The position numbers and the translations under genes are program-made. Source: Voacanga thouarsii (lineage: Eukaryota; Streptophyta; Magnoliopsida; Gentianales; Apocynaceae). From it: a stretch of 64,000 bases of DNA. Location of the stretch: assembly GCA_026120185.1 (NCBI GenBank), contig JANUWF010003378.1, positions 496,001 to 560,000 of the forward strand, written 5' to 3'. Positions 12,853 to 25,400 of this stretch are shown in pieces (within the stretch, counting starts at the first letter, position 1; the number at the start of each line of letters is the position of its first letter). A model generated the notes under the pieces. That model ran no database searches. It saw only the letters and a list, made by a program, of their open reading frames with translations, and was not told where the DNA came from.

Positions 12853-13905
12853 ATGGCTAACCTCGCTAAACTCGAATTTGTAGCCCTTGATATTTATGGA
12901 AAAAATTATATGTCATGGGTTCTCGATGCAGAAATGCATCTAAATACTGAAGGCCTTAGTGAAACTATTCAAGCAAATAATAGTGCATCTGCACAACACA
13001 AGGCTAAAATTTTGATTTTTATTCGTCGTCATCTCGATTAAAATTTGAAAATGGAATATCTTATCGAAAAAGATCCATATGTCCAGTGGGTAAATTTAAA
13101 AGAAAGATTTGATCACCTGAAGATAGTCGTACTACCCACTGCACGGTATGAATGGTTGAACCTGGGGTTGCAAGATTTTAAAACCGTGAATGAATATAGC
13201 TCCGCAATGTATAAAACTACATCTCAATTAAAATTATGCAGAGAAAAAGTGACTGATGAAGATATGTTGGAGAAGACATTCTCCACCTTTCATGCCTCGA
13301 ATATTGTCCTGCAGCAACAATATCGAGAAAAGGAGTATACAAAATTTATAGATTTAATTACTTCCCTCCTCATTGCAGAGAAGAATAATGAGTTATTATT
13401 GAGAAATCATGAAGCCAGACCAACTGGCTCAACAAATGCAGTTGGCTCCAGCAGAAGCCATCGTTATAGTCGTGGTCGTGACCATGGCCGTGGCTGTGGT
13501 CGTGGTTATGGTAATAGACACGCTCGATATTTCCCTTATCACAATCATAATCAAACTGTGAGAAATACTGGCCACCTGAAGTGGAACAGAAAAGATCATA
13601 AGGGAAAAGAAAAAGAAATTGAAGAAAAGCATGAGGATATATGTTATAGATGTGGCATGAAAGGTCATTGGTCACGAAACTGTCGTACGGCTAAGCATTT
13701 AGTTGAATTATATCAAGCTTCATTGAAAAATAAAAATGTGGAAGCAAATTTTTCTCAACATCCAATAAATGATGCTGATGATGATGATATTGATCCTGAA
13801 GATCTTAATATCAATATTACCCATATGGATGTATCGGATTTTTTTGAACACCCAGACGGTAGGATAGGCCATTTAATTGGTGATGGTAGTGTCCAGAAGA
13901 ACTAA
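12853..13905 (+). pseudogene. gag: Copia gag (UBN2-type) with premature stop, copy 1
   Basis: The first 62 codons (MANLAKLEFVALDIYGKNYM...) are the N-terminus of a UBN2/Retrotran_gag_2 capsid protein. A TAA at 13039-13041 replaces the Asp-Glu seen in copy 2, and the same frame reopens at 13045 for 286 codons. The C-terminal part has an Arg/Gly-rich tract (about 13455-13510) and a CCHC zinc knuckle, CYRCGMKGHWSRNC, near 13640-13682, which binds nucleic acid in this family. An acidic run (Asp-rich) follows. The start was chosen because ATG 12853 matches the copy 2 start. Minus-strand frames opposite the Arg-Gly tract are shadows. Confidence 0.88.
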
Positions 13906-13987
13906 AGCCTCACCTTGATATTTTTGTATTTTCATTTTCATTCTATTTTAATAATATTTACGTTTGCATATATATATTTGTGTTCAG

Positions 13988-16900
13988 ATGGCTGTTGTTA
14001 ATGATGATGTATGCATTATTGATAGTGGAACTACACACACCATACTAAAAAATGAGAAATATTTTTCTGATCTCAAAATGGGATAAATAAATATTTATAC
14101 GATAAACGGTAGTGCAAATGTGATTGAGGGCTCCGGAAGAGCTAGTATATTGTTTCCTAAAGGAACAACAATTATTATTGATAAGGCACTATTTTCCTCA
14201 AAATCCGTAAGAAATTTATTGAGTTTTAAAGATATCCGCGTAAATGGGTATCATGTTGAAACAAATGAGGAAAATGGGATTGAGCATCTTTTTATTACTC
14301 AAATGCATTTGGGTAAGAAATCAGTATTAGAAAAACTGCCGTCTTTTTCTACCGGCCTATATTTTGTAAAAATACGTACAATTGAAATTCATCATCTAGT
14401 AAACCGAAGTTTACCGATCCTATTACTTTTAGCATTTGGCATGACCGGTTAGGTCATCCGGGATCTACCATGATGAGAAGAATCATTGAGAATACACATG
14501 GTCATCCTTTAAAAATAAAAGGATATTAACATCAGAAAAATTCGCATGTACCGCATGTTCCCTAGGAAAATTAATTGTTAAACCATCACCAATAAAAGTA
14601 GGAGCTGAAAGTCCTACATTTCTCGAACGGATTCACGGAGATATTTGTGGACCTATTGATCCACCATGTGGACCGTTCAAATATTTTATGGTCTTAATTG
14701 ATGCATCATCCCGATGGTCACATGTATGTTTATTATCTACTCGCAACCTGGCGTTTGCGAGATTACTTGCTCAAATAATTAAATTACGAGCACAATTTCC
14801 TGACCATCACATTAAAAATATCCGTTTGGATAATGTTGGTGAATTTTCATCACATGCTTTTGATGCATATTGCATGTCAATTGGGATTAATGTTGAACAT
14901 CCTGTAGCTCATGTTCACACACAAAATGGTCTTGCTGAATCTTTGATTAAACGATTACAATTAATTGCTAGACCATTATTAATGAAAACAAATCTCCCAA
15001 CATCTGCTTGGGGACATGCTATTTTACATGCTGCAACACTTGTACGTATAAGACCAACTAGTTATCATAAATTCTCTCCTTTGCAATTGGCTTTTGGGTC
15101 GAACCAAATATTGCTCATTTAAGAATTTTTGGGTGTGTCAGATATGTTCCAATTGCACCAAACCAACGTACAAAGATGGGTCCTCAAAGAAGAAAGGGGA
15201 TATACGTTGGATATGATTCTCCCTCTATTATCGTGTATGTTGAACCCCCGACAGAGATGTATTCACAAGAAGATTTGTCGATTGTCATTTTGATGAATCA
15301 TTATTCCCTAAATTAGGGGGAGAACCAAAACAGCATAAAAAGGATCTTGCTTGGACAACATCATTAAATTATCTTGATCCGCGCACAAGCGCATGTGAAC
15401 TTGAAGTTCAAAAGATAATTCATTTGCAAAGCATTGCAAATCAAATGCCGTACGCTTTTGTTGACTCCGTAAGAGTTACAAAATCGCATATTCCAGCTAT
15501 AAATGCTCCTATTCGAATTGAAGTTCCAAGCAGAACAAAATATTATACCTATAGTCAGCTGAGTCAAAAACACGCCGTAAGCGTGGCCGACCTCTTGGTT
15601 CTAAAGATAAAAATCCTCGAAAGAAAAGAGGATTAAATGATCCAAAAGATCATATTGAAGAAAAGAATGATAAAGACCAAGAGAGAACCGATGACAAAGA
15701 ACCGTAAGTTGATGAAAGTAACACCGAAATTTCTATCAATTATACCACTTCCTGTAGAAGTTGGAATCGGATAGAAACTCGTTATTGATAATATATTTGC
15801 ATACAATATATCTCTTGATGTTACACAGATAATGATGATCCTGAACCAATATCGCTTGATGAATGTCGGCATAGAAAAGATTGGCTGTAATGGAAAGATG
15901 CGATTCAATCGGAGTTAAATGCACCGACAAAACGTGAAGTCTTCGGACTCGCAATCCGAACACCGTAAGGTGTAAAACCCGTTGGCTACAAATGGATATT
16001 TGTGCGAAAGCGCAATGAAAAGAGTGAAATCGTTCGATATAAAGCGCGATTAGTAGCCCAAGGTTTTTCACAAAGACCAGGTATTGATTATGATGAAACT
16101 TATTCTCCTGTTGTTGATGCTATTACACTCCGATATCTTATCGCTTAGCAAGACATGAAAAGATAGATATGCGCCTATTAGATGTTGTCACCGCTTACTT
16201 GTATGGAAATTTAGAAAATGATGTTTACATGAAAATCCCCGAAGGATTTCATATGCCTCAAGCATATAAACATTATCCTCGTGAAAATTACTCCATCAAG
16301 TTGCGTAAATCATTATATGGCCTGAAGCAATCTGAGCGCATGTGGTTCACACGCCTTAGTGAATATTTATTGAAAGCGGGATTTAAAAATGACCAGGTAT
16401 GTCCATGTGTTTTTATTAAGAAATCTGGTTCTAAATTTGTGATATTAGCTATATATGTTGATGATATTAATCTTATTAGAACTCCTGAAGAGCTCCAAGA
16501 AACAATTGATTATTTAAAGAGAGAATTCGAAATCAAGGATTTTGGTAAAATCAAATTTTGCCTTGGTTTACAAATTGAACATTTGGAGAGTGGAACATTT
16601 ATTCATCAATCAACATATACAGCAAAAGTGCTAAAAAGATTTTACATGGACAAAGCACATCCATTGAGTATTCCAATGATCGTCCGATCATTAAATGTGG
16701 ATAAAGATCCTTTCCGACTTCAAGAAAATGATGAAGAACTCCTTGGTCCTGAAGTACCATATCTCAGTACAATTGGTGCATTGATGTATCTTGCTAATAA
16801 TACACGACCTGATATTGATTTTGCTGTCAATTTATTAGCAAGATTTAGTTCTTCACCAACATGACGACATTGGAATGGAATTAAACAAGTTCTTCGATAT

Positions 16901-17270
16901 CTCTAAGCAGCTACTTCTTCAAATTATGCTGAAATTACAGCCATTCATGAAGCAAGTAGAGAATGATTCATTATATCTGAGAAAGTTTTGGATTATCATA
17001 TATCAGAGATATTCCAACTCCTCTTTATAAAGATAATGCAGCTGGCATAAGCATAATTACTAGGAGGATATATTAAAGGAGATCGGACACAACATAGGTC
17101 ACCAAACTCCAGAAGAAAGGTGAAATTGATGTACTACAAATTCGGTCATGTGATAACCTCGCAGATATTTTCACGAAGACTTTACCGACTGCAACATTTG
17201 AGAAGTTGAGATATAAAATCGGTATGTGTCGGTTTAAAGATTTAAAGGAATCATCTCATCAGGGGGAGTA
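13988..17270 (+). pseudogene. pol: Copia pol remnant (protease, integrase, RT, RNase H), copy 1
   Basis: Starts MAVVNDDVCIIDSGTTHTIL: DSGT is the aspartic protease active site. A stop (ggataaat, near 14083) follows. Gag-pre-integrase HDRLGHPG is near 14441. The integrase core has GDICGP near 14640, RLDNVGEF near 14825 and the catalytic Glu in HTQNGLAESL near 14930. The RT YVDD box is near 16458 in the open frame 16169-16864. RNase H is largely deleted after 16893. A TAA at 15888-15890 (DWL*WKD) is shared with copy 2. Stops arise also at 15705 and 15967 from ccgtaag triplets. The element cannot make a functional polyprotein. Confidence 0.88.
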
Positions 17271-17929
17271 ATAAACAGACATATAGAATAGTGTACTCTT
17301 TTTCCTTCACTAGATTTTTTTTCCCACTGGGTTTTTATCTAGTAAGGTTTTAACGAGGAATATTCTTTATGTAATGGATGGACATCCAAGGGGGAGTATT
17401 ATGAATTTTTGGAATCTTTATTAATTAGTGGAGGCTCCACTAATTATGGATTTATGTGAATTATTATAGAAGATTTTTATGGATGTCCACCATTTAGTGG
17501 AGATACCACTAATTGAGATTAGTGGAAGATGATGTATGCCATGATGTATTCCACTAATTAGAGCTCTATAAATAGAGCTATTCTCTAAGCTTGTAATACA
17601 CCATTATTTTGTGAAAGAAAGATTAGTGAAAGAAAGATTAGAGAAAATTGTGTGAGAAAAGAAAGAGAAAAATTCTTGTGCAAAGAATAGTTAGAATTTT
17701 CTTAGTGTGTAGTGTGTAGATTTTATTCTAACACTACCCTAATGTTATAACAAAAAGTAATTAGTGTGTACTTGTTCATTTGAGGATCGATACTCGTTAA
17801 TTCCCTATACTATGCATGCGATGAGTATACTTGCTTACTTGTGTATTTTGGGATTAGTGTGTTAATTAAAACTTGATCAATGGATGGAATTAAAATTAAT
17901 GATTTTATATACCCAAAATTTGCGCATCA

Positions 17930-19174
17930 AACTTGTTTCTACATGATTCTTCTATGTGTTAGGATTAATTTTCCATTGGAATCACTTGAACATCTTCTTT
18001 GATTGATTTTATATGATTTTTCAAAATTGCTCTGTACAGTGTCTGCCAAGGTTGATTTTTCTATAACTTTGGACCTCTTATTCCTTTTTTATTTTGAATT
18101 TTAAACTCAACTTTTTATACATAAAACTAAATTGTTTAAGAAGTGATTAGCCCCTAGATCACATGATTTGGCCAAGTAGATTGTTCCCAGTAAATGTTAC
18201 AAAATCATTGCCAAAATAGAGTTTTAAAGTTATGTGTAGTTACAATACTTTGAGCATTTAATTAACAAAATTATACACATGATCTTCTGATGAAATTTTT
18301 ATAGTATGATCCATATATATTGAAGTTATAATATGGAGACTTCATTGAATTTTGAATTAAATTTCTAAGTGACATTCTTACTCCAAGTTATGCTCTGTTT
18401 TACTTAAATAAGCTTATTTTCTAATTTGTATATGATTAAGACTTGCTTATGAATTTGTTATGAATCTAATATGACCATGGTATGACTTGATTATATGATA
18501 TATTAGTATGATTAGAGATGTTTATCACTATACTTGATGTTAAATTGATAATCTATAATTCTTATAACTTGTATATGTTGACAACTTCCATATATGATTG
18601 AAATGTTTGAAGAGATCTTTTGTTTTGTATTTTTACTACTAGTTAGCTTAGTTGCTGTGTGAGGCCCAATTCTTGGGAGCATGTAAAAGAAGTTTTTGCC
18701 ACACTTTTTCTCACAGTTTTAAATATGTGGGGTAAAAATAAAAATAAAGAGTTTTAAAAAATTTATTAAAAATTGAAAAAAATGATGGGTGGGAGAATCC
18801 AACAAACGTACCAAACCCAGCTCTCGCTAGTTGCAAAAAATCGGTAGCATTTAGAAATCAAACTTCAACCTCGGTGGCTAAATACTGGTCTTGGTAAATG
18901 CTTCAACCACTAAAACAATTAGTTAGTTTATGCTATGTTGTTCACCATATTTAAATATTCTCTTCAAGCTCATTAAAATAATAATAGCTTATTAACTCTT
19001 TTAGAAAATAAATTATTAACGTAATAGCATCAATAAAGAAAAATAATATATGCAGCCATTAAACATATCAAACATGAAAATTTGAAGATTTATTATAAAC
19101 TAAATTCAGGGAATATATATTGTAAATTTAATTCCTTATATACCAAAATTATGAAATCTCAAAAAAAAAAAATA

Positions 19175-19207
<33 letters not shown>

Positions 19208-19424
19208 TAAATATATATACATGTATATTGTCTATATGTGTGTATATATATGTGAGTGAGTAGTGGTGGATCATGACTTGTGAACTAGGAGATCCCAACC
19301 ACATTATGTTAGTATATTATAATAATGATATAAACTATTTATGCAATTAATATGTTAATAATAAATAAAGAAGTATGAGAAAAATAAGAAAATAAAGTAT
19401 ACAAAATAAATCATTTTCCTAGAA
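17930..19424. other. Family C-like repeat and AT-rich spacer
   Basis: 17930-18110 resembles 8500-8660 (family C). The rest has no gene I can support. A TA-rich microsatellite with TATATG variants lies at about 19170-19250. Confidence 0.4.
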
Positions 19425-19785
19425 GTGTGAGCGACGTTCTTTTACAGAAACAAACTCTTCAAGAATAGCATCCAAGCTGAACATCTTAACAATTTCTCTT
19501 TCGTTGTTAACATTCAAATTATCTACAAGAAACTCATCTTCCATCTTGTTCTATAGTCTTGTTCTCAAAATCTTCATAGCTGAAAATGCTTGCGCACTAT
19601 TTGTGATAGATACCAAAAGAGTTAAAACAAGTTTGACAAATCTATCAAGTAGATAATATATTTTTTTGTTTTTGTATCATTGTTAGAACAACACATAGTT
19701 GTAATAAACAAGACAAATTTTGCAATTTCACATCATTGTGCATATCATACTCAAAATGCCTCAATTGAAATTTCATGTTTAGACT
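19425..19785 (-). pseudogene. C-terminal end of hAT/ZMYM1-like transposase pseudogene
   Basis: Minus-strand translation gives a decayed hAT dimerisation region: LIDRFVKLVLTLLVS, AFSAMKILRTRL, then NKMEDEFLVDNLNVN and EFVSVKERRSHF before a stop near 19425. This is the typical ending of plant 'zinc finger MYM-type protein 1-like' (DUF4371 plus hAT C-terminal) proteins. There is an in-frame stop in the middle. The rest of the protein lies beyond the family A insertion at 27458-28690. TSD-like agact (19781-19785) and agcct (27453-27457) mark the insertion point. Confidence 0.75.
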
Positions 19786-20043
19786 TGATAGGGGTTAAAA
19801 TCATCGTTATTTTTCTAGTTATTTGAGGTTAATTTGAAACACTTTTAATAAATAATTAGTCATATTCCTTTCTATTTGACATTTCCCTTATAAAAATACA
19901 TTTCTATACTTTTATACAAAAATAGGTAAAATTTAGAGTTAATTGTGTATTTTTCCAGTATAGACCTAGCACCAGGCTAAGAAGATGGACCTGACGCCGG
20001 TTCTCTACTGGAAGAACAAAGGAATGCGGAAGAAAATAAGATA

Positions 20044-20508
20044 CTCCCTTTGTCTCAAATTATCAGTCCACTTTCTAGCCTAATATTTGTCCCAAATTAT
20101 CTGTCCCTTTAGAAAATCAAGATTTAATATTCCAAATTTACTCCTATTTAATAGTATTATATTTCCTAAACATATTAAAATATAGTCAAAAACTTATTTT
20201 ATGAGTTATGATATTCATACTTATCTCATTATTTTCCAAGAAATATCAATAGCAACTTGGAGAGAAAATTAAATATTCATCAATATTTTGACCCATTTTC
20301 TAGCAATAATTAAATGTTTAGGAAAAAGAAATAATTTAAAGTTATATAAAAAATTTGAAATTTGTGTATTTCTTAATATAAAGAGAAATACTAATCATTG
20401 AATTTTAAGGGTAAAAATAGAAAAGAATATTTAATAAACTAAAAAATTTACTTTTTTTAATCTCCGTGTAATTGATTAAAGTGGATAGATAATTTGGGAT
20501 GGAGGGAG
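20044..20508. mobile_element. Stowaway-like MITE
   Basis: Terminal inverted repeats: CTCCCTTTGTCTCAAATTAT at the left and ATAATTTGGGATGGAGGGAG at the right. TA dinucleotides flank both ends (20042-20043 and 20509-20510). It is non-coding. The second 'gtcccaaattatctgtcc' phrase at 20088 looks like an internal repeat of the terminus. Confidence 0.82.
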
Positions 20509-21269
20509 TAAAATAGAAGAACACAAGTGCAATTGTAAATTGGGAGGAAAAAGGAAACATTAGCTCAAATGGCTCGGTGGCTCAACCAAAGCAAAAAGGA
20601 GCAACAAGGAAAAAGAAATGCAATCAGTGGGCCGCGAATTCCGTGTGGCTCAAATTGAAGCCAATTTCAATTCAATTCAATTCAAAGAATGTCTTTAGTG
20701 AAACAAGACAAAATCAAGTCCAATTCAATTCTCAATTTCAAAGGCGGTGGACCTCTGTTATTTTATTAAGAATTTTATTAATCATTTTTTGTTTTTGTTA
20801 TGAATTATTGGAATCTCCATTAATTAATTAGTGGAGGCTCCACTAATTATGGATTTATGTGAATAATTAGAGAAGATTTTTATGGATGTCCACCATTTAG
20901 TGGAGACACCACTAATTAAGATTAGTGGAAGATGATGTATGCCATGATGTAATCCACTAATTAGAGCTCTATAAATAGGGCAATTCTATAAGCTTGTAAT
21001 ACACCATCATTTTGTGAAAGAAAGATTAGTGAAAGAAAGATTAGAAAAAGAATTGTGAGAGAAAGAAAGAGAGAAGTTTGAATAGAAATTCTTGTGCAAA
21101 GAATAGTTAGAATTTTCTTAGTGTGTAGTGTGTAGATTTTATTCTAACACTACCCTAATTTTATAACACGTTATCAGCACGACTCTCTACCGGTACAAAA
21201 GCCAGAAGACTAAGCACGAGTTTCTGCCATTAACAAAACCAAAAGACAGGTACGCATTTATTGATCTCT

Positions 21270-22329
21270 ATGGCTAATCTCGCTAAACTCGAATTTGTAA
21301 CCCTTGATATTTCTGGAAAAAATTATATGTCATGAGTTCTCGATGCAGAAATGCATATAAATGCTGAAGGCCTTAGTGAAACTATTCAAGCAAATAATAG
21401 TACATCTGCACAACACAAGGCTAAAGCTTTGATTTTTATTCGTCGTCATCTCGATGAAAATTTGAAAATTGAATATTTTACCGAAAAAGATCCATATGTC
21501 CTGTGGGTAAATTTAAAAGAAAGATTTGACCACCTGAAGATGGTCGTACTACCCACTGCACGGTATGAATGGTTGCACTTGAGGTTGCAAGATTTTAAAA
21601 CCATGAATGAATATAGCTCCGCAATGTATAAAATTACATCGCAATTAAAATTATGCGGAGAAAAAGTGACTGATGAATATATGTTGGAGAAGACATTCTC
21701 CACCTTTCATGCCTCAAATATTGTCCTGCAGCAACAATATCGAGAAAAGGGGTATACAAAATTTACAGATTTAATTACTGCCCACCTCATTGCAGAGAAG
21801 AATAATGAGTTATTATTGAGAAATCATGAAGCCAGACCAACTGGCTCAACAGAAGTGAATGCTGTTGGCTCTAGTAGAAGCCATCGTTATAGTCGTGGTC
21901 GTGGCCATGGCCGTGGCCGTGGTCGTCGTTATGGTCGTAGACACGCTCGATATTTCCCTTATCACAATTATAATCAAACTGTGAGAAATACTGGCCACCT
22001 GAAGTGGAACAGAAAAGATCATAAGGGAAAAGAAAAAGAAATTGAAGAAAAGCATGAGGATATATGTTATAGATGTGGCATGAAAGGTCATTGGTCACGA
22101 AACTGTTATACGGCTAAGCATTTAGTTGAATTGTATCAAGCTTCATTGAAAAATAAAAATGTGGAAGCAAATTTTTCTCAACATTCAATAAATAATGCTG
22201 AGGATGATGATATTGATCCTGAAGATCTTAATATCAATATTACCCATATGAATGTATCGGATTTTTTTTGAATACCCAGACGGTAGGATAGACCATCTAA
22301 TTGGTGATGGCAGTGTCCAGAAGAACTAA
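21270..22329 (+). pseudogene. gag: Copia gag with early stop and frameshift, copy 2
   Basis: ATG 21270 aligns with the copy 1 start. A Trp codon has become TGA at 21333-21335, after which the frame is open from 21351 to 22271. UBN2-type capsid text is followed by an Arg/Gly-rich run and the CCHC knuckle CYRCGMKGHWSRNC near 22068-22110. A run of eight T at 22262-22269 (seven in copy 1) shifts the frame and truncates the acidic C-terminus. The unshifted frame would end near 22329, just before the gag-pol spacer. Confidence 0.88.
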
Positions 22330-22415
22330 AGCCTCACCCTGATATTTTTGTATTTTCATTTTCATTCTATTCTAATAATATTTACGTTTGCATATATATA
22401 TATATTTGTGTTCAG

Positions 22416-25400
22416 ATGGCTGTTGTTAATGATGATGTATGCATTATTGATAGTGGAACTAGACACACCATACTAAAAAATGAGAAATATTTTTCTGATC
22501 TCAAAATGGGAGAAATAAATATTTATACGATAAACGGTAGTGCAAATGTAATTGAGGCCTCCGGAAGAGCTAGTATATTGTTGCCTAAAGGAACAACAAT
22601 TATTATTGATAAGGCACTATTTTCCTCAAAATCCAAAAGAAATTTATTGAGTTTTAAAGATATCTGCAGAAATGGGTATCATGTTGAAACAAATGAGGAA
22701 AATAGGATTGAGCATCTTTTTATTACTCAAATGCATTTGGGTAAGAAATCTGTATTAGAAAAACTGCCGTCTTTTTCTACTGGCCTATATTTTGTAAAAA
22801 TACGTACAATTGAAATTCATCATATAGTAAACCAGAAGTTTACTGATCCTATTACTTTTAGCATTTGGCATGACCGGTTGGGTTATCCAGGATCTACCAT
22901 GATAAGAAGAATCATTGAGAATACACATGGTCATCCTTTAAAAAATAAAAGGATATTAACATCAGAAAAATTCGCATGTACTGCATGTTCCCTAGGAAAA
23001 TTAATTGTTAAACCATCACTAGTAAAAGTAGGAGCTGAAAGTCCTACATTTCTCGAACGGATTCACGGAGATATTTATGGACCTATTGATCCACCATGTG
23101 GACCGTTCAAATATTTTATGGTCTTAATTGATGCATCATCCCGATGGTCACATGTATGTTTATTATCTACTCGCAACATGGCGTTTGCGAGATTACTTGG
23201 TCAAATAATTAAATTACGAGCACAATTTCCTGACCATCACATTAAAAATATCCGTTTGGATAATGCTGGTGAATTTTCATCACATGCTTTTGATGCATAT
23301 TGCATGTCAATTGGGATTAATGTTGAACATCCTTTAGCTCATGTTCACACACAAAATGGTCTTGCTGAATCTTTGATTAAACGATTACAATTAATTGCTA
23401 GACCATTATTAATGAAAACAAATCTCCCAACATCTGCACTGGGACATGCTATTTTACATGCTTGCAACACTTGTACGTATAAGACCAGCTAGTTATCATA
23501 AATTCTCTCCTTTGCAATTGGCTTTTGGGTCGGAACCAAATATTGCTCATTTAAGAATTTTTAGGTGTGCTTGTATATGTTCCAATTGCACCAAACCAAC
23601 GTACAAAGATGGGTCCTCAAAGAAGAAAGGGGATATACGTTGGATATGATTCTCCCTCTATTATCAGTGTATGTTGAACTCCCGACGGAGATGTATTCAC
23701 GAAGAAGATTTGCTGATTGTCATTTTGATGAATCATTATTCCCTAAATTAGGGGAGAACCAAAACATCATAAAAAGGATCTTGCTTGGACAACATCATTA
23801 AATTATCTTGATCCGCGCACAAGCGCATGTGAACTTGAAGTTCAAACGATAATTCATTTGCAAAGCATTGCAAATCAAATTCCAGACGCTTTTGTTGACT
23901 CCAGAAGAGTTACAAAATCGCATATTCCAGCTAGAAATGCTCCTATTCGAATTGATGTTCCAGCAGAACAAAATATTATACCTATAGTCGCTGAGTCAAA
24001 AACACGCCAGAAGCGTGGCCGACCTCTTGGTTCTAAAGATAAAAATCCTCGAAAGAAAAGAGGATTAAATGATCCAGAAGATCATATTGAAGAAAATAAT
24101 GATAAAGACCGAGATAGAACTGATGACAAAGAACCAGAAGTTGATGAAAGTAACACTGAAATTTCTATCAATTATACCACTCCGGTAGAAGTTGGAATCG
24201 TATAATAACTGTTATTGATAATATATTTGCATACAATATATCTCTTGATGTTACACAGGATAATGATGATCCTGAACCAATATCAGTTGATGAATGTCGG
24301 CATAGAAAAGATTGGCTGTAATGGAAAGATGCAATTCAATCGGAGTTAAATGCACTGACAAAACGTGAAGTCTTCGGACTTGCAGTCCGAACACCAGAAG
24401 GTGTAAAACCTGTTGGCTACAAATAGATATTTGTGCGAAAGCGCAATGAAAAGAGTGAAATCGTTCGATATAAAGCGCAATTAGTAGCCCAAGGTTTTTC
24501 ACAAAGACCAGGTATTGATTATGATGAAACTTATTCTCTTGTTGTTGATGCTATTACACTCCGATATCTTATCAGTTTGGCAGTACATGAAAAGATAGAT
24601 ATGCGCCTATTAGATGTTGTCACTGCTTACTTGTATGGAAATTTAGAAAATGATGTTTACATGACAATCCCAAAGGATTTCATATGCCTGAAGCATATAA
24701 ACATTATCCTCGTGAAAATTACTCCATCAAGTTGCAGAAATCATTATATGGCCTGAAGCAATCAGGCGCATGTGGTTCACACGTCTTAGTGAATATTTAT
24801 TGAAAGCGGGATTTAAAAATGACCAGGTATGTCCATGTGTTTTTATTAAGAAATCTGGTTCTAAATTTGTGATATTAGCTATATATGTTGATGATATTAA
24901 TCTTATTGGAACTCCTGAAGAGCTCCAAGACACAATTGATTATTTAAAAAGAGAATTCGAAATCAAGGATTTTGGTAAAATCAAATTTTGCCTTGGTTTA
25001 CAAATTGAACATCTGGAGAGTGGAATATTTATTCATCAATCAACATATACAGCAAAAGTGCTAAAAAGATTTTACATGGACAAAGCACATCCGTTGAGTA
25101 TTCCAATGATCGTCCGATCATTAAATGTGGATAAAGATCCTTTCCGACCTCAAGAAAATGATGAAGAACTCCTTGGTCCTGAAGTACCATATCTCAGTGC
25201 AATTGGTGCATTGATGTATCTTGCTAATAATACACGACCTGATATTGTTTTTGCTGTCAATTTATTAGCAAGATTTAGTTCTTCACCAACACGACGACAT
25301 TGGAATGGAATCAAACAAGTCATTCGATATCTCCAAAGTACAATTGATCTCGGATTATTTTATTCAAATAAAACCAGTCCAACATTGATAGGTTATGCAG

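Larger units (their letters stand above)
12397..17752 (+). mobile_element. Complete but inactive Copia retrotransposon, copy 1
   Basis: Structure: 5' LTR 12397-12752, PBS-like tract from 12753 (cgttatcagcacga), gag, a short non-coding spacer, pol, a G-rich polypurine tract at 17387-17396, and 3' LTR 17397-17752. Both LTRs are 356 bp and differ at five positions by my count; the 3' LTR starts TA instead of TG. A perfect 5-bp TSD aaaag lies at 12392-12396 and 17753-17757, and the interrupted family A LTR resumes directly after it. The reading frames carry many stops, frameshifts and deletions, including about 170 bp missing from RNase H relative to copy 2. The LTR TATA box is at 12565-12574. 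Confidence 0.93.
9035..17929 (+). mobile_element. Gypsy LTR family A, interrupted by two later insertions
   Basis: Starts TGATAGGGG at 9035 and ends GCATCA at 17929, the same ends seen in the other family A LTRs. Removing the solo LTR (9385-11395) and the Copia element (12397-17752) together with one copy of each TSD leaves about 1.5 kb, in line with the 1410-bp LTR at 60506-61915. Visible parts are GGCGCC palindromes at 9220-9321 and 11399-11440, a TATA box at 11554-11560, and the conserved end block gattagtgtg...gcgcatca. No internal gypsy genes are attached, so it is a solo LTR or a recombinant. The 5-bp flanks (atatg / aactt) do not match. Confidence 0.75.

Noticed and set aside
13370..13675. 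Minus-strand frames rich in His/Asp or Thr opposite the gag
   Set aside because: Shadows of the Arg/Gly-rich nucleocapsid part; the same occurs at 21846-22098.
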